A stretch of DNA of 64,000 nt from Roseiarcus sp963794655. Lineage in GTDB: Bacteria > Pseudomonadota > Alphaproteobacteria > Rhizobiales > Beijerinckiaceae. The notes below the pieces were generated by a model, which searched no databases, had not been told where the DNA came from, and worked only from the letters and a program-made list of their open reading frames with translations. Positions 18,389 to 26,949 of the stretch are shown piece after piece (position 1 is the first letter of the stretch; each line of letters begins with the position of its first letter). The translations under genes were made by a program, and so were the position numbers. Where the stretch lies: assembly GCA_963794655.1 (NCBI GenBank), contig CAWCEV010000006.1:62001-126000 (forward strand), in the 5' to 3' direction.

Positions 18389-19591
18389 ATGACCGGCTTT
18401 CATGGACCCGATCTCGGCCCGTTCCAGTGGGACGATCCGCTGTTACTGGAATCTCAGCTTACCGAGGATGAGCGGATGATCCGCGAGACGGCGCGGGATT
18501 TCGCGTCCAAGGAGCTCGCGCCCCGGATCCAGAAAGCCTACCTCGAGGAAAGGACAGATCCCAAGCTCTTCCGCCTGATGGGCGAGGCGGGGCTCCTCGG
18601 CGTGACGCTGCCGGAGGAATTCGGCTGCGCAGGCGCAGGCTACGTCTCTTATGGCCTCGTGGCGCGCGAGGTCGAGCGCGTCGATTCCGGCTTCCGATCG
18701 ATGATGAGCGTGCAGAGTTCGCTCGTGATGTACCCGATTTACGCCTATGGCGACGCAGACCAGCGGAAGAAATACCTGCCGGGCCTGGCGCGAGGCGAAC
18801 TCATCGGCTGTTTTGGGCTCACCGAGCCAGGGGCGGGGTCCGATCCCGGCGGCATGGTGACGCGAGCCGAGAAAATCGACGGTGGCTACGGGCTTGTGGG
18901 CGCCAAGACCTGGATCAGCAACGCGCCGTTAGCCGACGTGTTCGTCGTCTGGGCGAAGTCCCGCGCTCACGGCGATCAAATTCGCGGCTTCGTCCTCGAA
19001 AAGGGCATGAAGGGCCTCTCGGCTCCGAAAATCGAGGGCAAGCTGTCGCTTCGCGCGTCGATCACCGGCGAGATCGTGCTCGACAACGTCGAGGTTCCGG
19101 AGAGCGCGCTCCTGCCGAACGTCTCGGGCCTCAAAGGGCCGTTCGGCTGCTTGAACCGGGCGCGTTACGGCATTTCCTGGGGGACGATGGGCGCCGCCGA
19201 GGATTGCTGGTTCGCCGCCCGCCAGTACGGCCTCGACCGGAAGCAGTTCGGCCGCCCGCTCGCCCAGACTCAGCTGTTTCAGAAGAAGCTCGCCGACATG
19301 CAGACCAAGATCGCGCTCGGGCTCCAGGCCTCGCTGAGGGTCGGCCGGCTCATGGACGAAGGCCGCGCGGCGCCGGAGATGATCTCGCTCGTCAAGCGCT
19401 CGAATTGCGGCGAGGCGCTCGATGTCGCGCGCGCCGCGCGCGACATGCACGGCGGCAATGGCATTCAGATCGAGTACAAGGTCATGCGTCACCTCGCCAA
19501 CCTCGAAACCGTCAACACCTACGAGGGAACCCACGACGTGCACGCGCTGATCCTCGGGCGGGCGCAGACCGGCCTGCAGGCGTTCTTTTGA
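18389..19591 (+). CDS. gcdH: Glutaryl-CoA dehydrogenase (acyl-CoA dehydrogenase family)
   Basis: The 400-residue flavoenzyme oxidatively decarboxylates glutaryl-CoA to crotonyl-CoA in lysine, tryptophan and glutarate breakdown. The C-terminal TYEGTHDVHALILGRAQTG carries the catalytic glutamate (about E379). Other GCDH-type features are DSGFRSMMSVQSSLVMYPI and GCFGLTEPGAGSDPGGM. ATG 18389 follows GGGAGG; the open frame upstream runs over the divergent oxidase gene and is spurious. The next gene begins at an overlapping TTGA, so both are translated together. A general short-chain acyl-CoA dehydrogenase is less likely because of these motifs and the partner gene. Confidence 0.9.
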   Translation: MTGFHGPDLGPFQWDDPLLLESQLTEDERMIRETARDFASKELAPRIQKAYLEERTDPKLFRLMGEAGLLGVTLPEEFGCAGAGYVSYGLVAREVERVDSGFRSMMSVQSSLVMYPIYAYGDADQRKKYLPGLARGELIGCFGLTEPGAGSDPGGMVTRAEKIDGGYGLVGAKTWISNAPLADVFVVWAKSRAHGDQIRGFVLEKGMKGLSAPKIEGKLSLRASITGEIVLDNVEVPESALLPNVSGLKGPFGCLNRARYGISWGTMGAAEDCWFAARQYGLDRKQFGRPLAQTQLFQKKLADMQTKIALGLQASLRVGRLMDEGRAAPEMISLVKRSNCGEALDVARAARDMHGGNGIQIEYKVMRHLANLETVNTYEGTHDVHALILGRAQTGLQAFF

Positions 19592-20733
19592 GCGCGGGCG
19601 CGCTTGCCGGCCTGCGCGTCGTCGAGCTCGCGCGTGTGCTCGCCGGACCGACAACCGGTCAGACGCTGGCCGATCTCGGCGCAGATGTTATCAAGGTGGA
19701 GAGCCCGGGCGGCGACGAAACGCGCGCTTGGGGCCCCCCCTTCATCGACACGGATGGGGAGCGGTCGGCCGCTTATTTCCATTCATGCAACCGCGGTAAA
19801 CGATCGATCGTCGCCGACTTCGCAACCGAACGCGGGCGCGAGATTGTCCGCCGGCTCGCCGCCCGCTCGGACGTGCTGATCGAGAACTTCAAGGTCGGCG
19901 GCCTCGCCAAGTTCGGTCTCGACTACGAGTCGCTGCATGCATTGAATCCGCGCCTCGTCTATTGCTCAGTGACCGGTTTCGGCCAGACCGGGCCGTACGC
20001 CAAGCGCGCCGGCTACGACTTTCTTATCCAGGGCATGTCGGGGATCATGAGCATCACCGGCGAGCCCGAAGGTTCGCCGCAGAAGGCCGGCGTCGCCATC
20101 GCCGATCTCTTCACCGGCCTCTACGGTGCCATCGCCATCGAGGCGGCGCTGATCGAGCGGGAGCGCAGCGGGCGCGGGCAGCATCTCGACCTCGCGTTGT
20201 TCGATTCGATGAGCGCGATGCTAGCCAATCAAGCGATGAACTATCTCGCGTCCGGCAAGTCGCCGAGAAGGATGGGCAACGCCCACGTCAACCTCGCGCC
20301 CTATCAAACGCTGCCGGTCGCAGATGGTTGGCTCATTGTGGCGGTCGGCAACGACGGACAGTTCGCGCGGCTCTGCGGCGTGCTGGGCCTGGAGGCGATG
20401 GCGAGCGACCCGCGCTTCGCGTCGAACCCCGACCGGGTGACGAACCGCGACCAGCTGGAGCGCGAGCTTAGGGCGAAGACGCTGCTCTGGAAGCGCGACG
20501 ACCTTCTCGCCGCATTGGAAGCCGCGGTCGTGCCGGCGGGTCCGATCAACACGATTGCCGACCTCTTCGCCGATCCGCAATTCAAGGCGCGCGGCATGCT
20601 GATCGAACCTCAGGGAACCCCTGGCGTCCGCAGCCCGATCGTGATGAGCGAAAGTCCGCTCGTCATCGAGCGCCGGTCGCCAAAGCTCGGCGAGCACCAG
20701 ACAGAGATCCTGCAAGAGATCGGGCTCGAATAG
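19588..20733 (+). CDS. Class III (CaiB/BaiF) CoA-transferase, probable glutarate/dicarboxylate type
   Basis: The 381-residue protein has the family III N-terminal fold (LAGLRVVELARVLAGPTTGQTLADLGADVIKVE). The conserved catalytic aspartate follows in GYDFLIQGMSG (about D144), with GDLFTGLYG-like ADLFTGLYGAIAI after it. TTG 19588 overlaps the gcdH stop (TTGA), which implies translational coupling. In several bacteria and in humans (SUGCT) a homologous transferase makes glutaryl-CoA from glutarate using succinyl- or hydroxymethylglutaryl-CoA. That role fits this pair but is inferred from context. Confidence 0.9.
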   Translation: MSAGALAGLRVVELARVLAGPTTGQTLADLGADVIKVESPGGDETRAWGPPFIDTDGERSAAYFHSCNRGKRSIVADFATERGREIVRRLAARSDVLIENFKVGGLAKFGLDYESLHALNPRLVYCSVTGFGQTGPYAKRAGYDFLIQGMSGIMSITGEPEGSPQKAGVAIADLFTGLYGAIAIEAALIERERSGRGQHLDLALFDSMSAMLANQAMNYLASGKSPRRMGNAHVNLAPYQTLPVADGWLIVAVGNDGQFARLCGVLGLEAMASDPRFASNPDRVTNRDQLERELRAKTLLWKRDDLLAALEAAVVPAGPINTIADLFADPQFKARGMLIEPQGTPGVRSPIVMSESPLVIERRSPKLGEHQTEILQEIGLE

Positions 20734-20865
20734 CGGCCCGGCATTCGGCGAGCCCTGGCTCCAATAACCGAGCCCATCGACTTGCGCCGAATGATCCTCG
20801 GCTCAAGGGGCGCTTGACGGCGCTCGACCAGGGCGGCAAATCGATCCATGAGCGAGGCTTGAGCC

Positions 20866-21471
20866 ATGAGCGCGATTCGAAACGTCTGCGTCTACTGCGG
20901 ATCGAGCGCCGGCAATGACGCTCGCTTCAGCGACGCCGCCGAGACGCTCGGGCGAACGCTCGCGGCCGAAGGCGTTGGGCTCGTCTATGGCGGCGGCGGC
21001 GATGGCCTGATGGGCCGCCTCGCCCGCTCGACACTCGCCGCCGGCGGCCATGTGACCGGCGTCATCCCAAACTTCCTCGTCCGCAAGGAACACGCGTTGA
21101 GCGCGGCGCATGAATTGATCGTCGTCGACGACATGCATGACCGCAAGCAGACGATGTTCGATCATGCGGACGCCTTCGTCGCTCTGCCCGGCGGGATTGG
21201 GACGCTCGAGGAACTGGTCGAGCAGATGACCTGGGCGCAACTCAATCGTCACATGAAGCCGATCCTCGTCGCCAACATCGGCGGCTTCTGGCGCCCGCTG
21301 CTGGCGCTGATCGCCCACATGAACATCGAAGGCTTCATTCGCGAAGGCTTCGATTTGCGCTATCTGGTCGCCGAGAGAATCGAGGATGTGATGCCGATGC
21401 TGCGCGCCGCCGTCGAACATCGGATGGCGGACAATGGACCTCAAGACGCGTTCACCACTCGCCACATGTAA
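20866..21471 (+). CDS. LOG-family protein (cytokinin riboside 5'-monophosphate phosphoribohydrolase type)
   Basis: The 201-residue Rossmann-fold protein has the two family motifs: a GGG-rich turn followed by GLMGRLARSTLAAGG, and PGGIGTLEEL. LOG proteins remove ribose-5-phosphate from nucleoside monophosphates, releasing cytokinin bases in some organisms; many bacterial copies act on AMP-like nucleotides. A TTGACG element lies about 50 bases upstream of ATG 20866, but no good -10 was found. It is a single gene, about 130 bases after the CoA-transferase. Confidence 0.92.
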   Translation: MSAIRNVCVYCGSSAGNDARFSDAAETLGRTLAAEGVGLVYGGGGDGLMGRLARSTLAAGGHVTGVIPNFLVRKEHALSAAHELIVVDDMHDRKQTMFDHADAFVALPGGIGTLEELVEQMTWAQLNRHMKPILVANIGGFWRPLLALIAHMNIEGFIREGFDLRYLVAERIEDVMPMLRAAVEHRMADNGPQDAFTTRHM

Positions 21472-21575
21472 TGATGGGCGACAAAGCGGGGACCACGACT
21501 CTCGCTCTTTTTTCGCCATCGTGGCGCCATCCTCGCGAACGCAAATCCACGCGGCTTGAGCGCGGGAGGAGATTG

Positions 21576-21956
21576 ATGACGACAAGGACCTTGGCCACTG
21601 CAATCGCCGCGGCTCTATGCGGCTTAGCCATGGGGCCGGCGTTGGCCGAGAACGCAGCGCCAGCGCCGACGAAACTCAAACCGGCAGCCAAAACGACGGA
21701 TGCGGCAAATACCGTCACCGTAACGGTGACGAATGCGCGTAAGGCCGATCTGGTTCAGCTGCAGGCGGCGGAGAGCGGCTCGGTCGCCTGGAAAAAAGTG
21801 CTTGGTCCCCTCAAGGCGGGCTCCCACACAACCGCCGTCCTGCCACGGCAGTTCAACTGCCGCGTCGATCTGCACGGAACGTTCGCCGACGGTCAGTCGA
21901 TGGACGCGGCTGACGTCGAAGTCTGCACCGAAAAGACGCTGAACCTGACCGAATGA
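21576..21956 (+). CDS. Small exported protein of unknown function
   Basis: The 126-residue product has a signal peptide (MTTRTLATAIAAALCGLAMG, cleavage after ALA), then an Ala/Pro/Lys-rich linker. A compact beta-rich domain of about 75 residues follows (TVTVTVTNARKADLVQLQ), with two cysteines (FNCRVD and VEVCTE) that could form a disulfide in the periplasm. I do not recognise the family. ATG 21576 follows GGGAGGAG and gives the signal peptide; the in-frame start at 21471 does not. It lies convergent to sodB, 34 bases apart. Confidence 0.75.
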   Translation: MTTRTLATAIAAALCGLAMGPALAENAAPAPTKLKPAAKTTDAANTVTVTVTNARKADLVQLQAAESGSVAWKKVLGPLKAGSHTTAVLPRQFNCRVDLHGTFADGQSMDAADVEVCTEKTLNLTE

Positions 21957-21990
21957 TCGGGGACCTGTTCAGCCGCGGCAGCCGTCGCGG

Positions 21991-22584
21991 TTACTTCTGT
22001 CCGAAGAGCTCAGCGACATATTCCCAGTTAACGAGGCTATCGAAGAACGCCTTCAGATAATCGGGCCGGCGGTTGCGGTAGTCGATGTAGTAGGAATGCT
22101 CCCACACGTCGACGCCCAGGATCGGCTTGCCGCCATGCACGAGCGGGTTTTCGCCGTTGGCGGTCTTGGTCGCCGACAGCTTGCCGTCCTTGAGGGTTAG
22201 CCAGGTCCAGCCGGAGCCGAACTGGGTAACGCCTGCCTGGATGAGGTCTTCCTTGGCCTTCTCGACCGAGCCGAATCCATCCTCGAGAGCCTTCTCGAGT
22301 TCGCCCGGAATCTTGCCGCCGCCTTTCGGCTTCATCCACTTCCAGAAATGGATGTGGTTATAATGCTGCCCTGCATTGTTGAACACCGCGGCGTTCTTCC
22401 CGAACGACCCCTTGACGATTTCCTCTAGCGGCTTGCCTTCCCACTCGGTTCCTTTGAGCGCGTTATTGCCGTTGTTGACATAGGCCAGGTGGTGCTTGTC
22501 GTGATGGAATTCGAGCGTCTCGCGCGACATGATCGGAGCCAGCGCGTCGTGAGGATAAGGCAGTTCGGGCAGCGTGAAGGCCAT
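21991..22584 (-). CDS. sodB: Superoxide dismutase (Fe/Mn family)
   Basis: The 197-residue cytoplasmic enzyme converts superoxide to oxygen and H2O2. Metal ligands are visible: His in EFHHDKHH (about residue 28), a His in the QHYNHIHFW region, and Asp/His in DVWEHSYYIDY. The pattern fits the alphaproteobacterial Fe-type enzyme, although Fe/Mn choice cannot be read with certainty. ATG 22584 follows an AAGGAG site. A candidate promoter and a 7-bp leader hairpin (22618-22624 with 22634-22640) lie upstream. It is monocistronic. Confidence 0.96.
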   Translation of the reverse strand: MAFTLPELPYPHDALAPIMSRETLEFHHDKHHLAYVNNGNNALKGTEWEGKPLEEIVKGSFGKNAAVFNNAGQHYNHIHFWKWMKPKGGGKIPGELEKALEDGFGSVEKAKEDLIQAGVTQFGSGWTWLTLKDGKLSATKTANGENPLVHGGKPILGVDVWEHSYYIDYRNRRPDYLKAFFDSLVNWEYVAELFGQK

Positions 22585-22652
22585 GGGACGGCTCCTTGGG
22601 AGGTGGGGCGATATCGAAACCCTGGCGGACGGACAGGGTTCCTTCGCCCCTC

Positions 22653-22681
22653 AATTTACCCGTCCCCCAGCGTCGCGGCAA
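22653..22681 (-). promoter_or_regulatory. Candidate sodB promoter
   Basis: On the minus strand TTGCCG (complement of 22676-22681), a 17-base spacer and TAAATT (complement of 22653-22658), about 70 bases before the sodB ATG. No other feature was found in 22682-22845. Confidence 0.4.
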
Positions 22682-22845
22682 CTCCATGTCCCGGATCAGC
22701 ATATCTGAGACGGGTGTGCTCGTGGCCGATTACTGCGCCAGATACCGAGCCGGCGTCTTGCGAGCAAGGGCTCCGAGGGGCGCATGGGGATCTCCTGAGG
22801 TTGGTTGATTCGCGATCCTCGACTTCGGAGACCCCTTTCCCTTTC

Positions 22846-24186
22846 TCAATCGCTCCGTCTCACATCTCTCTGATCCTGGACACCGAGCCCCGCCGGCGCC
22901 GGGCCGCCGCTCGCCCAGTCGAGCAGCTCGACGGTGTGCACGACCGGCGTTGCGGTCGCCGAGCCGATCTGGGTCAGGCAGCCGATGTTGCCGGCGGCGA
23001 TCACATCGGGCTTGACGCGGGCGATGTTGGCGACCTTGCGGTCGCGCAACGCCTTAGCGATTTCGGGCTGCAGGATGTTGTAGGTCCCAGCGGACCCGCA
23101 GCAGAGATGCGCTTCGGGTATCGCGCGGACGTCGAAGCCGGCGCCTCTCAGAAGAGCCCTCGGCTGATCCACGATCTTCTGCGCGTGCTGGAGCGAGCAG
23201 GCGGCGTGATAGGCGACCGCGAGGCGCCGCGGCGCCTTGAAGTCGAGATCGAGCGCACCGGCGACCTCCGAGACGTCGCGCGCGAGCGCAGCGACGCGGG
23301 CGGCTTTCTTGGCATAGGCCGGGTCGTCGCGCAGCATGTAGCCGTAGTCCTTGATCGTCGCGCCACAGCCGGATGCGGTGACGACGATCGCCTCCAACCC
23401 CTCGCGCTCGATCTCACGCATCCAGGCGTCGATGTCGGCGCGCGCCTGAGCGAGCGCGCGCGCCTCCGCGCCCATGTGATGCGCGAGTGAGCCGCAGCAG
23501 CCCTCGCCGTTCGGAATGACCACGTCGATCCCGGCGCGGTTCATGAGCCGGATCGTCGCGGCATGAATGCCGGGCGCGAGAACAGCCTCGGCGCAGCCGC
23601 CAAGGAGCGCCATGCGCCGGCGCGGGCCGCCCACGCGGGCCGCCGGATAGACGCCGGGCTTCTCGGCCGGCCCATCAGCCGGTAGCGACGAGGGGGCAAG
23701 CGCCAGCATCGCCTCGAGCTTCGGCCCGACGCCAGGCAGAAGGCGCAGCGCCGGCGTGAACAGCCGTCCGAGCCCGGCGAGTCTGAGCCCGGCGCGAAAC
23801 GCCGCTCGCGAGGGGATGAGCCTGACGAGGAGAGAGCGCAGGAGGCGGTCGGCAAGCGGGCGGCGATAGGTGTCCTCGATCCTGACGCGAGCGTCATCGA
23901 TGAGCCGGCGATAGTCGACGCCCGAGGGGCAGGTCGTCACGCAGGAGAGGCACGAGAGGCAATGGTCGATCGGCCAGACGTCGTCCGCCTCGATCTTGCG
24001 CTCGGTCTCGAGCAGATCCTTGATGAGATAGATACGGCCGCGAGGGCTGTCGCGTTCGTCGCCGAGCGTGACATAGGTCGGGCAGGTTGCGGTGCAGAAG
24101 CCGCAATGCACGCATGACCGCAGGATGCCTTCGAGTTCGCGGATGTGCGGATCGGCGAGCGCTTCGGGGGCGAACTGAGTCTGCAA
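22846..24186 (-). CDS. glcF: Glycolate oxidase iron-sulfur subunit GlcF
   Basis: The 446-residue subunit carries two 4Fe-4S motifs near the N-terminus (CVHCGFCTATCP and CLSCLSCVTTCP), then two cysteine-rich CCG domains (CCGSLAHHMG and CCGSAGTYN). With GlcD and GlcE it forms the membrane-associated glycolate oxidase that makes glyoxylate and passes electrons to the quinone pool. Gene order glcD-glcE-glcF, with 9 bases between glcE and glcF, shows one operon. Length is slightly above the E. coli protein. All cluster cysteines are present. Confidence 0.95.
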   Translation of the reverse strand: MQTQFAPEALADPHIRELEGILRSCVHCGFCTATCPTYVTLGDERDSPRGRIYLIKDLLETERKIEADDVWPIDHCLSCLSCVTTCPSGVDYRRLIDDARVRIEDTYRRPLADRLLRSLLVRLIPSRAAFRAGLRLAGLGRLFTPALRLLPGVGPKLEAMLALAPSSLPADGPAEKPGVYPAARVGGPRRRMALLGGCAEAVLAPGIHAATIRLMNRAGIDVVIPNGEGCCGSLAHHMGAEARALAQARADIDAWMREIEREGLEAIVVTASGCGATIKDYGYMLRDDPAYAKKAARVAALARDVSEVAGALDLDFKAPRRLAVAYHAACSLQHAQKIVDQPRALLRGAGFDVRAIPEAHLCCGSAGTYNILQPEIAKALRDRKVANIARVKPDVIAAGNIGCLTQIGSATATPVVHTVELLDWASGGPAPAGLGVQDQRDVRRSD

Positions 24187-24195
24187 TGGCTGGCC

Positions 24196-25380
24196 TCACA
24201 CGCCGTCGTACATCCGGCCAAAATTCAGGACGCCGTTCGGGTCGAAGCTCTGTTTGATGCGGCGGCTGACCGTCAGGCCCAGGGCGGACGGCGGCTCAAA
24301 CACCTCGACCGCGGCGCGCAGCGAATCGGGCGCCCGCATCAGCGTCGCGTGGCCCCGGGCCGACGCGACCGCGGTGCGGATCGCGGAGGCCGCGGCTTCG
24401 GTCGCCGCGGTCGCGACCCAGACAAGACCGCCCCCCCAGTCAAAGCAATGGGCGAGGCTCGTCTCGCCGAGGCCGGCGGCGAACGACGCCGCGCGGGAGG
24501 GAGCAAGACTGACTCGCCAGACGGCGCGGTCGCGCGGCTCGGCGATGAATTCGGCGTCGCGGATCGAGCGCCAGAGCGCGGCCAACTCGTCACTCACCAG
24601 CTGATCGACATGGCCGAAGCCGCCGATGAGCACGGCGAGACGGCCGGCGCGATCCGCCACCAACTCCGCGAAGCCTTCAACGCGCAGGAGCGTACGGGAA
24701 AAGCCCGCGCCCATTCCCCTGGCAAGCCAGGTCGCGCCGGTGACGCCGAACGGCGAGTTCAAGGCGCGAGTCATGGCTTCGACCGCTCGCGGCTCGCTGA
24801 GCTCCGGCACGACAAGCGTGGCCTCCGCCTCGGGCTTCGGCGCGAGCTTGATCGTTGCTTCCGTCAGCACGCCGAGCGTGCCGTGGGCGCCGCAATTGAG
24901 CTTGGTGAGGTCGAGGCCCGTGACGTTCTTCATCACCCTTCCGCCGCAGCGGATCGGCTCGCCGAGGCCGTTGACGAGCCTGAGGCCGAGGACGCCGTCG
25001 CGCACCGCTCCAGCGCTCGGCCGGCGCGGCCCGGAAAGATTGGTCGCGACCATGCCTCCGAGCGTCGGCTCGGCCGTCGATTCCCAAAGCGCCCCGGGAC
25101 GCATCGGCTCGAACGGCAGCATCTGCCCGTGCTCGGCGATCGCGGCCTCGATCGCCTCGATCGTCGTCCCGGCCCCGGCGCTAAGCGTCATTTCAGCGGG
25201 CGCATAGAAGTCGATGCCCGACATTGCCGTTAGTGAGAGCCGCCGCTCACCCCGGCGCGGCCGGCCGAGTCCGGCCATGGCGCCGCCGCCGACGATGTCG
25301 AGCTTCGTCCCGGTGATGCGCGCCGCAAGCACTGCTTCCACCACATCGGCCTCACGCTCGGGCTTGAGCGTTTCGGTCAT
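24196..25380 (-). CDS. glcE: Glycolate oxidase FAD-binding subunit GlcE
   Basis: The 394-residue protein has a PCMH-type FAD domain (TKLDIVGGGAMAGLGRPRRGE, then LSAGAGTTIEAIEAAIAEHG). The segment PTLGGMVATNLSGPRRPSAGAVRD is diagnostic for GlcE. Its start overlaps the glcD stop by 4 bases (ATGA), so translation is coupled. GlcE is the second flavin subunit of glycolate oxidase and is required for activity in E. coli. No missing motif was seen. Confidence 0.95.
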   Translation of the reverse strand: MTETLKPEREADVVEAVLAARITGTKLDIVGGGAMAGLGRPRRGERRLSLTAMSGIDFYAPAEMTLSAGAGTTIEAIEAAIAEHGQMLPFEPMRPGALWESTAEPTLGGMVATNLSGPRRPSAGAVRDGVLGLRLVNGLGEPIRCGGRVMKNVTGLDLTKLNCGAHGTLGVLTEATIKLAPKPEAEATLVVPELSEPRAVEAMTRALNSPFGVTGATWLARGMGAGFSRTLLRVEGFAELVADRAGRLAVLIGGFGHVDQLVSDELAALWRSIRDAEFIAEPRDRAVWRVSLAPSRAASFAAGLGETSLAHCFDWGGGLVWVATAATEAAASAIRTAVASARGHATLMRAPDSLRAAVEVFEPPSALGLTVSRRIKQSFDPNGVLNFGRMYDGV

Positions 25381-26810
25381 GCGGCCCGCTCGCCGAGCGG
25401 AAACACCTTGGCCGGGTTCAGCCTTCCTTCGGGGTCGAAGGCGGCGCGCACGCGCTTCTGCTGCGCGAGCTCATGGTCGTTGAATTGGCGCCCCATAAGC
25501 TCGCGCTTTTCGACGCCGACGCCGTGCTCGCCAGTGAGGCAGCCGCCGAGATCGACGCACATTTCAAGGATCGCCGCCCCGGCCTCCTCGGCTTTGACCC
25601 GCTCCTCGTCGTCGTTGATGTTATAGAGGACCAGCGGATGCATATTGCCGTCGCCGGCGTGGAAGACATTGGCGACCCGAAGCCCGAACGAGGCGCAGAT
25701 CTCCCCGGTGCGCTGAAGCGCCTCGGGCAGTTTGCTGGTCGGCACTGTGCCGTCCATGCAGATGTAGTCGGCGACCCGGCCGGTCGCGCCGAACGCCGAT
25801 TTGCGGCCTTTCCAGATCTGGGCGCTCTCCATCGCCGACATCAATTCGCGCGCCGTCTTCACGTTATGCGCCTTGGCGATGGCGCCGATCCTGCCGAGCA
25901 TCGTCGCCATCTCGGCGTCCGAGCCCTCGACCTCGATGATCAGCATCGCCTCGACGTCGAGCGGATAGCCCGCATGGGCGAAATTCTCGCAGATGTGGAT
26001 CGCCGGCTTGTCCATGTACTCCATCGCCACCGGAACGATGCCGGCGCCGATGATCGCCGCGACGCACTGGCTAGCATCCTCGACCGTGTCGAAGCCGAAC
26101 AGCACCGGCCGCGCCCCCTCAGGCAACGGAATGAGACGCACGACCGCTTCGGTCACGATCCCGAGCTGGCCCTCGGAGCCGCAGACGAGCCCGAGCAGGT
26201 CGTAGCCGGGGGCGTCCATCGCCTCGCCGCCGATATCGAGGATCTCGCCGTCTAGCGTGACCAGCCGGACGCCCAGGAGGTTGTTGGTGGTGACGCCATA
26301 TTTGAGGCAATGGGCGCCGCCAGAGTTCATGCCGATATTGCCGCCGATGGTGCAGGCGAGCTGCGAGGACGGATCGGGAGCGTAGAAGAAGCCCTCGGGC
26401 GAGACGGCGTCCGAAATCGCAAGATTGGTCACGCCGGCCTCGACCCGCGCGTAGCGGTCGGCAAGATTGACCTCGAGGATGCGGCTCATCTTGGTCAGCG
26501 CGATGACGACCGCGTCCTCCTGCGGGATCGCGCCGCCCGAGAGCGAGGTCCCGGCGCCGCGCGGCACCACATTGACCTTCTCGTCGCGGCAGAGCCTGAG
26601 AACACGCGCGACCTCCTCGGTCGAGCGTGGCAGCGCGACCGCGAGCGGCAGCCGACGATAGGCGGTCAGCGCGTCGGTCTCGAACGCGCGCCGGCCCAAT
26701 TCGTCGGCGATCAGACATTCGGGCGGCAGGATCGCCGCGAGGCGCTCGATAATGGCGCCCCGGCGGGAGAGGATCGATTCGTCCAGGCGCGGGAAAGCGA
26801 TATGGGACAT
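25377..26810 (-). CDS. glcD: Glycolate oxidase catalytic FAD-linked subunit GlcD
   Basis: The ~477-residue flavoprotein has the FAD-binding PRGAGTSLSGGAIPQEDAVV region, GGNIGMNSGGAHCLKYGVTTNNLLG and the C-terminal GEHGVGVEKRELM. This family oxidises glycolate or D-lactate, and the operon with glcE and glcF settles it as GlcD. ATG 26810 (MSHIAFPRLD) is chosen; an upstream ATG at 26855 would add a non-conserved leader. It is the first gene of the glcDEF operon. The 140 bases upstream show no clear promoter or GlcC-type site by eye, and no glcC gene is adjacent. Confidence 0.95.
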   Translation of the reverse strand: MSHIAFPRLDESILSRRGAIIERLAAILPPECLIADELGRRAFETDALTAYRRLPLAVALPRSTEEVARVLRLCRDEKVNVVPRGAGTSLSGGAIPQEDAVVIALTKMSRILEVNLADRYARVEAGVTNLAISDAVSPEGFFYAPDPSSQLACTIGGNIGMNSGGAHCLKYGVTTNNLLGVRLVTLDGEILDIGGEAMDAPGYDLLGLVCGSEGQLGIVTEAVVRLIPLPEGARPVLFGFDTVEDASQCVAAIIGAGIVPVAMEYMDKPAIHICENFAHAGYPLDVEAMLIIEVEGSDAEMATMLGRIGAIAKAHNVKTARELMSAMESAQIWKGRKSAFGATGRVADYICMDGTVPTSKLPEALQRTGEICASFGLRVANVFHAGDGNMHPLVLYNINDDEERVKAEEAGAAILEMCVDLGGCLTGEHGVGVEKRELMGRQFNDHELAQQKRVRAAFDPEGRLNPAKVFPLGERAA

Positions 26811-26949
26811 GGCGGCGCCAATATAGGCCGGTTCGGGCTTGAGAGCGAAGGCCAATCAGGAATGAGGGAGCACCCCTCGTCCGCCGATCCCTTCCCTTCA
26901 TCCTCCGCTGGCCGACGCTGCTCATTGGCGCAAACTTGCGCGGGCCCCC

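Noticed and set aside
17774..19591. 605-aa version of the glutaryl-CoA dehydrogenase
   Set aside because: The first ~205 residues are the antisense of the oxidase gene; the family start is at 18389.
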